Counted from the first letter of the stretch, positions 26,913-36,677 are shown. The stretch: 64,000 nucleotides of DNA from JASHVB01 sp035508435 (GCA_035508435.1 DATJNA010000217.1:20159-84158); one strand, 5' to 3'. A program made the numbers and translations. Notes: a model not told the origin generated them from the sequence alone.

Positions 26913-28751
26913 TTATTCGGTGCGGACCTGGAATTCAATTTTCCATCTCTGATCGGAGTTGGTGTGCTTCATCCACAACTCGAGGGTGCCAAGCTCGGTC
27001 ACCACGGACTCGATCCGCACCGGCACGGCCTGTCCGGCGGGAACGTCGGGCAGTGCCGGAAGTTCGACCTCCAGCAGGCTGGTCTCTTCCAACGCGCGTT
27101 CGGCGTCCGGCAACACCTGGCCTGGCGTGTCGCCGCTGCGCACGGCGGAAGCGAAGAACCGGAACTCCGCTGCCTGCCCCGTCACTAGGCCGAACGTGCG
27201 ATCGATCAAATGCTCGGTGCCTTCCTGCATGCCCTGCGGCACGACGCACAGCGCCTTGACGGGCGGCCGGAACCCCGGGATCGCCGGCATCGAGCTTTCC
27301 AGACCGACATAGTAGGAACGCGCGGCGCCGGCCTTGATGCGGATGCCTGTGCCGGTGGCACGATGGCGTCCGTAGATGGCGGCGCCGCGTGCCACGGCGA
27401 GGTCCGGCTCGAATCCGGCCAGTTCGCGCACCGCCTGGCCGTTGTTCCAGGCGGTCAGCAACTCCAGCACGCGCGCGCGGATCGGTGCCGCTTTGAACAC
27501 GCCGCCATTGAACAACACGGCGGTGGGTATCAGCGCCTGGCCTTTCGCCGATGCTCCGACCAGCGCGGAGAGCGTCTGGCTTGCCTTCACGTTCTGCAGG
27601 CTGCGCGTCAGGAACTGCGCCAGATGCTTGCTGATCACCGGATCGGATGCGTAGGGCAGTCCGAACTCCTGCAAGCCTGTTCTGCGGCCCTCGCGTGGCA
27701 GATCATCGATGGCGGTCGGGGCAAAGAAGCCGTCCACCACGACCTGGGAGAGTGTGGCGCGGTGGAGCATTGTCGCAACGGTCCTGGCGAACAGGCTGGA
27801 GCCGCGCGAGGGCACGGAGATCGGCGCTTCCGCCAGGGTCTCGTCTTCGAACAATGTGATCTTGGCGCGGGACGCCGCGTGCCCCAAGGCCAGGAACTGC
27901 CACGCGTCCAGTGATTTGCCTTCCGCCTCCAGCCTGGCCTGGAGCGTGTAGGCCAGCGCGAGATCCATGTTGTCGCCGCCGAGCAGGATATGTTCGCCGA
28001 CGCTGATGCGCTCGAGCTCCAGGTTGCCGTCGACATCGCTCACCGCGATCAGGCTGAAATCCGCGGTGCCGCCGCCGATGTCGCAGACCAGAACGATCTC
28101 GCCCGGCGACACCAGGTCCCGCCATTGCCGTCCGGCCTGCGCAATCCATGCATAGAAGGCGGCTTGTGGTTCCTCCAGCAGTGTGACCTTGCCGAGGCCG
28201 GCCGCCGCTGCCGCCTCCGCGGTCAGGCTGCGCGCGACCTCGTCGAACGAGGCAGGGACCGTCACCACGATCTGGCCATCCGCAAGGGTCCAGTCCTTGC
28301 CCTGAACATCCCGTGCGCGCAGGAACCCGTCCTTCAGGTGCTGCAGGTAGCGGCGCGAGCAATCGAACGGCGAGAGTTTCTCCGCCGCACTTTCGGACCG
28401 CCAGGGCAGGGTGCGCTGCTTCGGATCGATGTGTGGGTTGGAGAGCCAGGACTTGGCCGAGGTGACCAGGCGGTCGGGTACCAGGGCGCCATGGTCGCGC
28501 GCGAACTGGCCGACAATCCCGGTTTCCCCGCTGCCATCCCAGGGCAGCGTCAACGCACCGGAGGGAAACTCCTCGGGATGCGGCAGATACAATGCGGAGG
28601 GCAGCGTCGAATGCTCGCCGACCTGATTGACCGCCACCACCTGTGGGATCGGCAGGATCGCGGTTTGCTCCGTGTCGAGATCGGCCAGTGCCATGGCGCA
28701 ATTGCTGGTGCCAAGGTCGATGCCGAGACTGAAGCGCGGGGTAGGAGACAT
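26913..28751 (-). CDS. Hsp70-family protein (shorter paralogue)
   Basis: A 612-residue Hsp70-superfamily ATPase, similar in its first 450 residues to the larger neighbour but not a copy. Motifs: GIDLGTSNCAMALADL, VVTVPASFDEVARS, LLEEPQAAFYAW, CDIGGGTADFSLIAV, HILLGGDNMDLALAY and FNGGVFKAAPIRARVLELL. The C-terminal 150 residues form a beta-rich region ending in a conserved-looking LGTLELWMKH. This pairs with DUF2760 and DUF3731-containing Hsp70 genes in other proteobacteria (family knowledge), but no function is established. Confidence 0.85.
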   Translation of the reverse strand: MSPTPRFSLGIDLGTSNCAMALADLDTEQTAILPIPQVVAVNQVGEHSTLPSALYLPHPEEFPSGALTLPWDGSGETGIVGQFARDHGALVPDRLVTSAKSWLSNPHIDPKQRTLPWRSESAAEKLSPFDCSRRYLQHLKDGFLRARDVQGKDWTLADGQIVVTVPASFDEVARSLTAEAAAAAGLGKVTLLEEPQAAFYAWIAQAGRQWRDLVSPGEIVLVCDIGGGTADFSLIAVSDVDGNLELERISVGEHILLGGDNMDLALAYTLQARLEAEGKSLDAWQFLALGHAASRAKITLFEDETLAEAPISVPSRGSSLFARTVATMLHRATLSQVVVDGFFAPTAIDDLPREGRRTGLQEFGLPYASDPVISKHLAQFLTRSLQNVKASQTLSALVGASAKGQALIPTAVLFNGGVFKAAPIRARVLELLTAWNNGQAVRELAGFEPDLAVARGAAIYGRHRATGTGIRIKAGAARSYYVGLESSMPAIPGFRPPVKALCVVPQGMQEGTEHLIDRTFGLVTGQAAEFRFFASAVRSGDTPGQVLPDAERALEETSLLEVELPALPDVPAGQAVPVRIESVVTELGTLELWMKHTNSDQRWKIEFQVRTE

Positions 28752-28880
28752 GGCCTGTGCTGGTCCGGGTTCCGATGATCAAGCGTATTGGGCTGCCGCC
28801 AAGAGGTCGTCGTTCTCGCCTCCGCGTGCAATCCCCGGAACTGTACCAGGGACGGCCCCCGCCGTGAGATGGCCTGGCGT

Positions 28881-29492
28881 TTATTTCAGTTCGACCTCGG
28901 CGGGGGCAATGGCGGGCAGTGCGCTCTCCGCCCCCGCCAGCAACCGCGGCAGTTGCACCGCGGCGGTTCGCCAGCCGCGATGCACCAGCACGCCCGAGAA
29001 CGGCGCCTGTCCCGAGATCCTGCCGACCAGTCGATACTCGGTTGCGGAAAAGCCGGCTGGAACCGTGATCGTCGATCCCTCCGGCTCGGTTCGCACCGGC
29101 TGGACCGCGAAATGTTCCTTCAGGACACGGCTGCATCCGGCGTGAACCACGCGGGCGGCGGCGCCGACCTGACTGTCGTTGTAGGCATTGATGTCATCCA
29201 TCAGGAAATCGACCAGGCGGCCTTTCTCCTGGAGCATCGCCAGGAAGGCGACGATTTCGGCGTCAGCACGGCTTGCTTTGGCGGGCGGCGCGGCGGGCCG
29301 GGCCGGCTCGACCGCCGGACCGGGCGGAGCCGCCTTGGGACGCAGTTGGAGCAATAGCAGGGCCAACGCGACAATCGCCAACGCCACGGACACTGCCGGC
29401 AGGTAAGGCCGAACGGTCGCAGCGGCGGGCAGCAGGCCCGCCACGTTCACTGCCGCAAGCAGCAGAACGGCAACAATCGCTGTGACTCTCAT
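28881..29492 (-). CDS. DUF2760-like membrane-anchored protein of the Hsp70 operon
   Basis: A 203-residue protein with two N-terminal hydrophobic helices (about 4-25 and 30-48), then a Pro/Ala-rich linker (50-70), then a soluble domain of about 130 residues (AEIVAFLAMLQEKGRLVDFLMDDINAYND; FAVQPVRTEPEGSTITVPAGF) typical of DUF2760. The long open frame to 29885 is trimmed to the ATG at 29492, which has AGGAG about 13 bases upstream. A TATAGT-like -10 for the minus strand is visible at 29542-29547, with only a weak -35. As first gene of the operon it may tether the two Hsp70 proteins to the membrane; that is inference. Confidence 0.75.
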   Translation of the reverse strand: MRVTAIVAVLLLAAVNVAGLLPAAATVRPYLPAVSVALAIVALALLLLQLRPKAAPPGPAVEPARPAAPPAKASRADAEIVAFLAMLQEKGRLVDFLMDDINAYNDSQVGAAARVVHAGCSRVLKEHFAVQPVRTEPEGSTITVPAGFSATEYRLVGRISGQAPFSGVLVHRGWRTAAVQLPRLLAGAESALPAIAPAEVELK

Positions 29493-29677
29493 TGCGGATG
29501 TTACACTCCTGGCGGCGGAGGCACGGACGGCTGAGCGCGCGACTATAGGCGATGCGAGGGCAGGCGGAAGCAGCGGGCGAGGGGCGCCGGCCCCCCGGAG
29601 GTGTGATACCACCCTATTGGCCCGACTCACACGCGGGGGCGGACCAAGGACCGGAACCAGGGGACCAAGGACGCCGT

Positions 29678-31912
29678 ATGATGACCGAGGACGCGCTCGC
29701 CGGGCTGACCGTGTTGGAATACCCGGACAGCGTCGCCATTCGATATTGCGGCAAATTGCTGTTGGCCCATGGCGCGCGCGTGATCCAGGCAGCGGAGCCG
29801 TCCCCGGTGGGCGTGGGCTACGGCGGCGCGGCGAGCGAGGCGTTCGCGGCCTGGCTGGATCACGGCAAGGCACGGCATGCCGCATCCGCCGCCGGACGCG
29901 CGGATCTGGTCATTGCGGGTGATACAGTCGCCGGTGCGGCTTCCGGTGCGCTGCATCTCGCACTCACCTGGTTCGATCCGCGCGGCCCCTATCGGGATTG
30001 GCATGGCACCGACGCGCTGATCCAGGCGCTGTCCGGCGTCGCGTTCGCGGTCGGCGCCACTGAGGGGCCGCCGTTGCTGCCGCGCGGTCATGCGCCGCAA
30101 CTGATCGCCGGCGCGACGGCATGCATCGCGGCGCTGGCGGGGCTGATCGGACGCGGCAACGGCTGGCGCGGAGAGCAAATCGCGGTGGACGTGCTGTCCG
30201 CCAATCTCTGCTTCATGGAATCGCAGGTCGCCATGCTCGCCCTTACCGGCGACACGGCGCTGCGACGCGGGCTCAACCGGTTCAGCACCTATCCCGGCGG
30301 CATTTATCCGGCGGCCGACGGGTGGATCGGCGTCACCGCCCTGACGCCCGCACAGTGGACCGCGTTCTGTGACATGGTGGGCCTGCCGGAGCTTGGGCGC
30401 GACCGACGCTATCAGGTGTTGACCAACCGTCTTGCCGATTCCGCCGCGCTCGAGCCGCAACTTGCCGATGCATTGGCGCGTCGCCCCGCCGCGCACTGGC
30501 TGGAGGAGGGGCAGCGCCGCCGCATTCCGATGGCGCCGGTGCCCGATCTCGCCGACCTTGTGCGCACGCCGCATTGGCGCGAGCGCGGCAGTTTCGCACC
30601 GGTCGGCGGCGTGGCGGAGGCAACGGGGCCGGCGATGCCGTTCCACTTTCATCGCCTCGGGGCAGAGCGGTTTCATCGCCTCGGGGCAGAGCCATGGCAC
30701 GGGCGATCGCCGGCGACCCAGCCGGCGCTGCCGCTGCAAGGGATCAACGTGCTGGATCTTTCGATGGGCTGGGCCGGGCCGCTTGCCGCGCGGCACTTCG
30801 CCGATCTCGGCGCCGACGTGCTGAAGGTCGAATCGTGTGGCTATTTCGATTGGTGGCGCGGCTGGGACGGCGACATGAACGCCGATCCGCCGCCCTATGA
30901 GACGCGGCCGTCGTTCCTGATGGTGAACCGCAACAAGCGCGGCATCACGCTGGATTTCAAGACCGACGATGGGCGAGCGCTGCTCTCTCGGCTGGCCGCG
31001 CAAGCGGACGTGCTGATCGAGAACCACGCGCCTGGCGTGCTCGACAAACTTGGCGTCGGCGCCGCGGCGCTGGCGGAAGCCAATCCGGGACTGATCGCGC
31101 TGTCGATGGGGGCGTTCGGAGCACGCGGTCCGTGGCGGGGGTTCCGCGCCTATGGATCGACCGTGGAGCAAGCGTCCGGTCTGCCGTGCGTGAACGGCAG
31201 AGCAGGGGATGCACCCACGATGCAGCACGTCGCGTACGGTGATCCGGTTGCCGGGATCTACGGCGCGATCGCTTGCCTGGTTGCGCTTTATGCCGGCCGG
31301 CGGCGGCGTATCAGCACGTGGATCGATCTCGGCCAGGTCGAGTGCCTGTTTCAACTCGGCGCGGATGCGATCATCGCGCAGTCGCTGCGTGCTGATGCGC
31401 TGCCGCGGCAGGGCAGCGCGCATCCCGCGTCGCTGCTGCGGCTGTGCGTTCCCGCCGCGGGCGCGGACGAGTGGCTTGCGGTTTCCGTCGAGACCGACGA
31501 GCAATTGCGGGTTCTTTGCCGCTGGTTGGATGAGGCGGCGCCGGATCGGATCGAAATTGCTCTGGCAGACTGGAGCAGTGGGCGGCCGGCATCCGATGCT
31601 GCGTCGGTTTTGCAATCGTCCGGCGTGCCTGCCGCGATCGTGCGCCCGGCGCACCAACTGCCGGATGATCCGCAGTTGCGGGAAGCCGGCTTCTGGCAGT
31701 GGCTGGAGCGCCCGTTCATCGGCCGTCACCTGGTGCCTGCGGCGCCGTACCGGCTGGATGGCGCGCCGCCGCCGCTCGCGCGTCCAGCGCCGACGCTCGG
31801 GCAGCACAATCAGGAAGTGCTGGGCGAGCGACTGGGGCTCGGCGCGGCGGAACTCGAACGGCTTGAACGCACGTATGTCATCGGCACGCGCGCGGCAGTT
31901 CGGGCGGACTAG
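29678..31912 (+). CDS. Double-length CaiB/BaiF family CoA-transferase
   Basis: A 744-residue protein made of two class III CoA-transferase units in tandem; single family members are about 400 aa. The C-terminal half (from about 350, INVLDLSMGWAGPLAARHFADLGADVLKVES) keeps the catalytic aspartate in HVAYGDPVAG. In the N-terminal half (LTVLEYPDSVAIRYCGKLLLAHGARVIQAAEP) the matching place reads GHAPQLIAGATA and has no aspartate, so this half is probably inactive. Between them a 24-bp duplication gives FHRLGAE twice (30647-30692). It probably activates an acid by moving CoA from a donor, feeding the adjacent carboxylase and acyl-CoA dehydrogenases. Confidence 0.85.
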   Translation: MMTEDALAGLTVLEYPDSVAIRYCGKLLLAHGARVIQAAEPSPVGVGYGGAASEAFAAWLDHGKARHAASAAGRADLVIAGDTVAGAASGALHLALTWFDPRGPYRDWHGTDALIQALSGVAFAVGATEGPPLLPRGHAPQLIAGATACIAALAGLIGRGNGWRGEQIAVDVLSANLCFMESQVAMLALTGDTALRRGLNRFSTYPGGIYPAADGWIGVTALTPAQWTAFCDMVGLPELGRDRRYQVLTNRLADSAALEPQLADALARRPAAHWLEEGQRRRIPMAPVPDLADLVRTPHWRERGSFAPVGGVAEATGPAMPFHFHRLGAERFHRLGAEPWHGRSPATQPALPLQGINVLDLSMGWAGPLAARHFADLGADVLKVESCGYFDWWRGWDGDMNADPPPYETRPSFLMVNRNKRGITLDFKTDDGRALLSRLAAQADVLIENHAPGVLDKLGVGAAALAEANPGLIALSMGAFGARGPWRGFRAYGSTVEQASGLPCVNGRAGDAPTMQHVAYGDPVAGIYGAIACLVALYAGRRRRISTWIDLGQVECLFQLGADAIIAQSLRADALPRQGSAHPASLLRLCVPAAGADEWLAVSVETDEQLRVLCRWLDEAAPDRIEIALADWSSGRPASDAASVLQSSGVPAAIVRPAHQLPDDPQLREAGFWQWLERPFIGRHLVPAAPYRLDGAPPPLARPAPTLGQHNQEVLGERLGLGAAELERLERTYVIGTRAAVRAD

Positions 31913-31985
31913 CGCTGTGACGCTGACGGACGACATTCGGCGCGTGGTAACTCGTACTGCTTTGAAAGGAATGGCCAGGACCAAC

Positions 31986-34900
31986 ATGCCGATCACCAGA
32001 GTCTTGATCGCCAATCGCGGCGAGATCGCCATTCGCATCGCCCGAGCGGCGGGCGATCTGGGCCTTGGCTGCGTTGCCGTTCATTCGCGCGACGACGCCC
32101 GCTCGCTGCATTTACGCGCGGCCGACGCGGTGCGGGAACTGCCGGGCCGGGGGGCAGCGGCGTATCTGGACGCCGATGCCATCATCGCGGCGGCGCAGGC
32201 GAGCGGATGCGATGCGATTCATCCGGGCTACGGGTTTCTGTCGGAGCGGGCGGAGTTCGCGCGCCGCTGCGCGCAGGCGGGCCTGATCTTCATAGGTCCC
32301 GCGCCGGCCCATCTGGAATTGTTCGGCGACAAGGCGCGGGCGCGGACCGCCGCGGTTGCCGCCGACGTGCCGGTGATCCGCGGGATGGATCGCGCCGTTT
32401 CGCTGGCGGAGGCGCGCGCGTTCTTCGCCTCCCTGCGCGGCGGCGCGATGATCATCAAGGCGATCGCCGGCGGCGGCGGGCGCGGCACGCGCGCTGTCTA
32501 CAGCGAGGCCGAGATCGAGCCTGCCTATCAGCGGTGCCGCTCCGAGGCCGAGGCGGCGTTCGGCTGCGGCGATGTCTACGCAGAGCAATACATCCCCCGC
32601 GCTCGCCACATCGAGGTGCAGATCCTGGGCGACCTGAGCGGTGATGTGACGCATCTCGGCGAGCGCGAATGCAGCGTCCAGCGGCGCTTTCAGAAGATCA
32701 TCGAGGTTGCTCCGGCGCCCGGTCTGGACGATGGACTGCGCTTCGGCATCATCGAAGCGGCGGTGCGCTTCGCGAAAAGCGTGGGCTATAGCAATCTGGG
32801 CACGTTCGAGTTCCTGGTGGACGCGACGGGCCAGCCCGGCGCGCAGCCGTTCGTGTTCATCGAGACGAACGCGCGGCTGCAGGTGGAGCATACCGTCACC
32901 GAGGCGGTGACCGGCGTGGATCTGGGGCAGGCACAGATCTTGCTGGCGCAAGGCAGGACGCTGAAGGAACTCGGGCTGGGCCGCGAGCCAGCGCCGCGCG
33001 GCTTCGCCATCCAGGCGCGCGTCAACATGGAGACCGTGGGCTCCGACGGCAGCATTCGCCCCGGCGGCGGCACGCTTGCGGCCTATGAGGCGCCGAGCGG
33101 TCCCGGCGTGCGGACCGATGGGTTCGGCTATGTGGGCTACCGCACATCCGGCGCATTCGACTCGCTGCTGGCGAAGGTGATCGCGCACTCGCCGCGGCCG
33201 GATTTTGCCGCGGCGGTGACGCGCGCCGTGCGGGCGCTGAGCGAATTCCGGATCGAGGGCGTCGCCACCAACGTTTCGTTCCTGCGCAACATTCTGGCGC
33301 ATCCGGATTTCGTTGCCGGCAACGTTCACACCCGCTGGGTGGACGAGCATATGTCCGAACTCGCGCGCCCCGCAGAGCATCGGCAGCGCCATGTGGAACC
33401 AGCGGGCGTGGGCGCGGCGGCGGGGTTTGCCGGTGCGCGGGTGAAAAGCCGCGATCCGCTGGCCTTGTTCGCGCACGACGCGGCGATGAAGGCAGAAGAG
33501 CAATCAGCGACGGCGCAGGACGCGGCGGAGGTGCCGGAAACGATCGGGCCCGATGGCTCGACGGGGATCGCATCGCCCATCCAGGGGATGATCGTCGCCA
33601 TCAACGTGATGGAAGGCGACGCAGTGCGGCGCGGCCAGCAGGTCGCGGTCATCGAGGCGATGAAGATGGAGCATGTCATCGCCGCGCCACAGGGCGGCAT
33701 CGTCCGCAAGGTGACGATGACGGTAGGCGACGTCGTGCGCGAGGGATTTCCGATCGTGTTCGTGCAGGAGACCGAGGGTTCGGGCGACGTCGTGGCGGCC
33801 GCCGAGGCACTGGACCTCGATCGCATCCGCGACGATCTGCGGGAAAACTTCGAGCGTCATGCACTGACCTTGGATGAGAATCGTCCGGAGGCGGTGGCAA
33901 GGCGGCGCAAGAATCAATACCGGATGCCGCGGGAGAACAACGCGCGCCTGGTCGATCCAGGCTCTTTCAACGAATACTGGCCACTGACCGTGGCGCGGCA
34001 GCACCAGCGCCACTCGATGGACGCATTGCGCAAGAACACTCCGGCCGACGGCGTTGTCGCCGGCACTTGCTCCATCAACGGCGAGTTGTTCGACGAGAGC
34101 CGCTCGCGTGCCGCGGTGGTGCATTACGATTACACCGTGCTCGCCGGCACGCAGGGACACCGCAATCACTACAAGCAGGACCGGATGTTCGAACTGGCAC
34201 ACCGCTTCCGCCTGCCGGTGGTCTTGTTCGGCGAGGGCGGCGGCGGCCGTCCGGGCGAGGACTATATCGGCCCGCGTGTCGCGATCGACACGCACACCTT
34301 CACCACCTTCTCGCAACTGAGCGGTCTGGTGCCCCTGGTCGCCATCGTCAACGGGCGCACATTCGCCGGCAACACTGCTCTGGTGGCGTGCAGTGACGTG
34401 ATCATTGCGACCGAGGGCTCGACGCTCGGCATGGGCGGACCAGCGATGATCGAAGGCGGCGGCCTCGGCATCTACACGCCGGAGGAAGTCGGGCCGATGT
34501 CGGTGCAGGTGCCGAATGGTGTGGTGGACATCCTCGTCAGCGACGAGGATGAGGCGGTGGATGTCACGCGGAAGTATTTGTCGTATTTCCAGGGCGCCGT
34601 GGCGTCATGGCAGGCGCACGACCAGCGCCGGCTTCGGCATGTCGTGCCGGAGAACCGCCTGCGCCTCTACAATATGCGCGATGCGCTCGAGATCATCGCC
34701 GACACGGATTCGGTGCTGGAGATCCGTGCGAAATTCGGTGTCGGCATCATCACCGCGCTGATCCGGGTCGAGGGCCGGCCGATGGGCGTGATCGCGAACA
34801 ACCCGCACCACCTGGCGGGGGCGGTCGATTCGCCAGGGGCCGACAAGGGCGCGCGCTTCCTGCAGCTCTGCGATGCATTCGACATTCCCGTGCTCTCGCT

Positions 34901-35381
34901 GATCGACTGCCCCGGCATCATGGTGGGCCCCGAGGTCGAGCGTACCGCGCTGGTGCGGCACTGCACCCGGTTGTTCAATGTCGGCGCCAATATCACGACG
35001 CCATTGTTCAGCGTGGTTGTGCGCAAGGCATACGGTCTCGGCGCACAGGCGATGCTGGGGGCAGGATCTCTCGTTGGATTCTTCTCGGTCGCGTGGCCCA
35101 CGGCGGAATTCGCCGGCATGAACATCGAAGGCGCGGTCAAGCTCGGTTACCGCAAGGAGCTGATGGCGATCGAGGATGCCGAGGCGCGGCGGCAGGAGTT
35201 CGATCGGCGCACGGCGGTGGCGTACGAGAATGCGAAGGCTGTCAACGCGGTCACCGGCGGCGGCATCGATGACGTGATCGACCCGGCGGACACGCGCCGA
35301 TGGATCGCCAACAGTCTGAAGCGCCTGCCGCCCGTGCCGCCGAGGACGCAAAAGAAGTATCCCTATATCGACCCTTGGTGA
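31986..35381 (+). CDS. Single-chain biotin-dependent acyl-CoA carboxylase (BC-BCCP-CT)
   Basis: A 1131-residue chain with all carboxylase parts: an ATP-grasp biotin carboxylase (about 1-450, LIANRGEIAIRIARAA, HPGYGFLSERAEFA, KAIAGGGGRGTR, FIETNARLQVEHTVTE), a biotinyl domain with the modified lysine in EAMKMEHV (about 560), and a crotonase-fold carboxyltransferase (about 640-1131, GTQGHRNHYKQDRMFELAH, EGGGGRPGEDY, GGPAMIEGGGLG). Acyl-CoA carboxylases are usually two or more subunits; single-chain forms are known, including long-chain acyl-CoA carboxylase. The ATG at 31986 has AGGA five bases upstream; an earlier ATG (31971) has its site too close. The acyl substrate is unknown. Confidence 0.88.
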   Translation: MPITRVLIANRGEIAIRIARAAGDLGLGCVAVHSRDDARSLHLRAADAVRELPGRGAAAYLDADAIIAAAQASGCDAIHPGYGFLSERAEFARRCAQAGLIFIGPAPAHLELFGDKARARTAAVAADVPVIRGMDRAVSLAEARAFFASLRGGAMIIKAIAGGGGRGTRAVYSEAEIEPAYQRCRSEAEAAFGCGDVYAEQYIPRARHIEVQILGDLSGDVTHLGERECSVQRRFQKIIEVAPAPGLDDGLRFGIIEAAVRFAKSVGYSNLGTFEFLVDATGQPGAQPFVFIETNARLQVEHTVTEAVTGVDLGQAQILLAQGRTLKELGLGREPAPRGFAIQARVNMETVGSDGSIRPGGGTLAAYEAPSGPGVRTDGFGYVGYRTSGAFDSLLAKVIAHSPRPDFAAAVTRAVRALSEFRIEGVATNVSFLRNILAHPDFVAGNVHTRWVDEHMSELARPAEHRQRHVEPAGVGAAAGFAGARVKSRDPLALFAHDAAMKAEEQSATAQDAAEVPETIGPDGSTGIASPIQGMIVAINVMEGDAVRRGQQVAVIEAMKMEHVIAAPQGGIVRKVTMTVGDVVREGFPIVFVQETEGSGDVVAAAEALDLDRIRDDLRENFERHALTLDENRPEAVARRRKNQYRMPRENNARLVDPGSFNEYWPLTVARQHQRHSMDALRKNTPADGVVAGTCSINGELFDESRSRAAVVHYDYTVLAGTQGHRNHYKQDRMFELAHRFRLPVVLFGEGGGGRPGEDYIGPRVAIDTHTFTTFSQLSGLVPLVAIVNGRTFAGNTALVACSDVIIATEGSTLGMGGPAMIEGGGLGIYTPEEVGPMSVQVPNGVVDILVSDEDEAVDVTRKYLSYFQGAVASWQAHDQRRLRHVVPENRLRLYNMRDALEIIADTDSVLEIRAKFGVGIITALIRVEGRPMGVIANNPHHLAGAVDSPGADKGARFLQLCDAFDIPVLSLIDCPGIMVGPEVERTALVRHCTRLFNVGANITTPLFSVVVRKAYGLGAQAMLGAGSLVGFFSVAWPTAEFAGMNIEGAVKLGYRKELMAIEDAEARRQEFDRRTAVAYENAKAVNAVTGGGIDDVIDPADTRRWIANSLKRLPPVPPRTQKKYPYIDPW

Positions 35382-35494
35382 TGGCGGCCGGGCGGACGCG
35401 CGGGCTGCATCATGGCGCGTCACGGTTGCCTGGCGTTGACGGGCCAGACGCATCGGGCGTTCAGTGTCTCCCATAGACCAGGGAGGGGAACCCC

Positions 35495-36586
35495 ATGCGC
35501 GCCGCCGTCTTCCATGAGGCTCATCAGCCGATGACGATCGAAACGCTCGAGGTTGCGAAACCGGGGCCGCACGAGGTCTTGCTGAATACCGCCTACGCCG
35601 GACTGTGCCATAGCGACCTGCATTTCCTGGAGGGACTGTATCCGATCCCGACGCCGGTGGTACTCGGGCACGAATCCTCGGCGGTGGTCGAGGCCGTCGG
35701 CAGCGAGGTCAGATATGTCAAGCCGGGCGACCGGGTGATCACCTGTCTCTCGGTGTTCTGCGGCACCTGCGAATATTGCACCACTGGCCGGCCGAACCTG
35801 TGCAACAACGCCGAGGTGAAGCTGCCGCCGGGCAAGGCGCAGCGCTTGTTCTGGAAAGGCAGTGCGGTGGGGCAGTTCGCCAACCTGTCGTCGTTCGCCG
35901 AGCAATTGCTGGTGCATGAAAATGCGGTGGTGAAGATCGCCGACGACGTTCCGCTGAACGTGGCGGCGCTGGTGGGCTGTGGCGTCATCACCGGCGCCGG
36001 CGCGGTGATCAACACGGCGAAGGTGCCGCCCGGATCCACCGTCGCGGTGTTCGGCTGCGGCGGCATCGGTCTGTCGGCGGTGAACGGCGCCGCCATCGCC
36101 GGTGCCGATCGCGTCATCGCGGTCGACGTGATCTCGTCGAAGCTCGACGTGGCGAAACAGATGGGCGCCACCGACACGATCAACGCGTCCAACGTCGATC
36201 CGGTCGAGGCCATCAAGGAGCTGACCGGGGGCGGCGTGGAATTCTCATTCGAGGCGATCGGACTGAAGCGGACCGCAGAGCAATGTTTCGAGTCACTGCG
36301 CCCCGGCGGAACCGCGACGATCATCGGCATGGTGCCGTATGGCATGAAAATCGAGCTGCACGGCTACGACTTCCTGCGCGAGCGGCGGATCCAGGGCTCA
36401 TCGATGGGCAGCAACCGGTTCCGCGTCGATATGCCGAAGCTGTTGAACGCGTGGAAGAAGGGACATCTGAAGCTCGATCACCTGATCTCCAGCCACATCA
36501 AGCTGGACGAGATCAACGAGGGCTACGCCAAACTCAAGAGCGGCGACGTGCTGCGTCAGTTGATCGATTTCGGCGTGGCGAAGTAA
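35495..36586 (+). CDS. Zinc-dependent alcohol dehydrogenase (class III-like MDR)
   Basis: A 363-residue medium-chain dehydrogenase with catalytic zinc ligands in AGLCHSDLH and GHESSAVVEAVG, the structural zinc set CGTCEYCTTGRPNLC, and the Rossmann motif FGCGGIGLSAVNGA. It resembles the long-chain/aryl alcohol branch of class III-like enzymes more than the shorter alcohol dehydrogenase at 11000-12019. A strong ribosome site (AGGGAGGGG) precedes the ATG. It lies 113 bases after the carboxylase on the same strand. Confidence 0.88.
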   Translation: MRAAVFHEAHQPMTIETLEVAKPGPHEVLLNTAYAGLCHSDLHFLEGLYPIPTPVVLGHESSAVVEAVGSEVRYVKPGDRVITCLSVFCGTCEYCTTGRPNLCNNAEVKLPPGKAQRLFWKGSAVGQFANLSSFAEQLLVHENAVVKIADDVPLNVAALVGCGVITGAGAVINTAKVPPGSTVAVFGCGGIGLSAVNGAAIAGADRVIAVDVISSKLDVAKQMGATDTINASNVDPVEAIKELTGGGVEFSFEAIGLKRTAEQCFESLRPGGTATIIGMVPYGMKIELHGYDFLRERRIQGSSMGSNRFRVDMPKLLNAWKKGHLKLDHLISSHIKLDEINEGYAKLKSGDVLRQLIDFGVAK

Positions 36587-36677
36587 CCCTCGGGTTCGCG
36601 CGCCGGCGACGGCCGGTGCGCCAGCCGGTCCGCGCCCCAGCCGGTGGCCCTCGGGTTCGCGCGCCGGCGACAGCCGG
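36587..36677. repeat. 30-bp direct repeat (two copies, 61-bp apart)
   Basis: CCCTCGGGTTCGCGCGCCGG with following bases occurs at 36587-36616 and 36648-36677 with one mismatch. The first copy starts immediately after the stop codon of the alcohol dehydrogenase. Confidence 0.75.
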
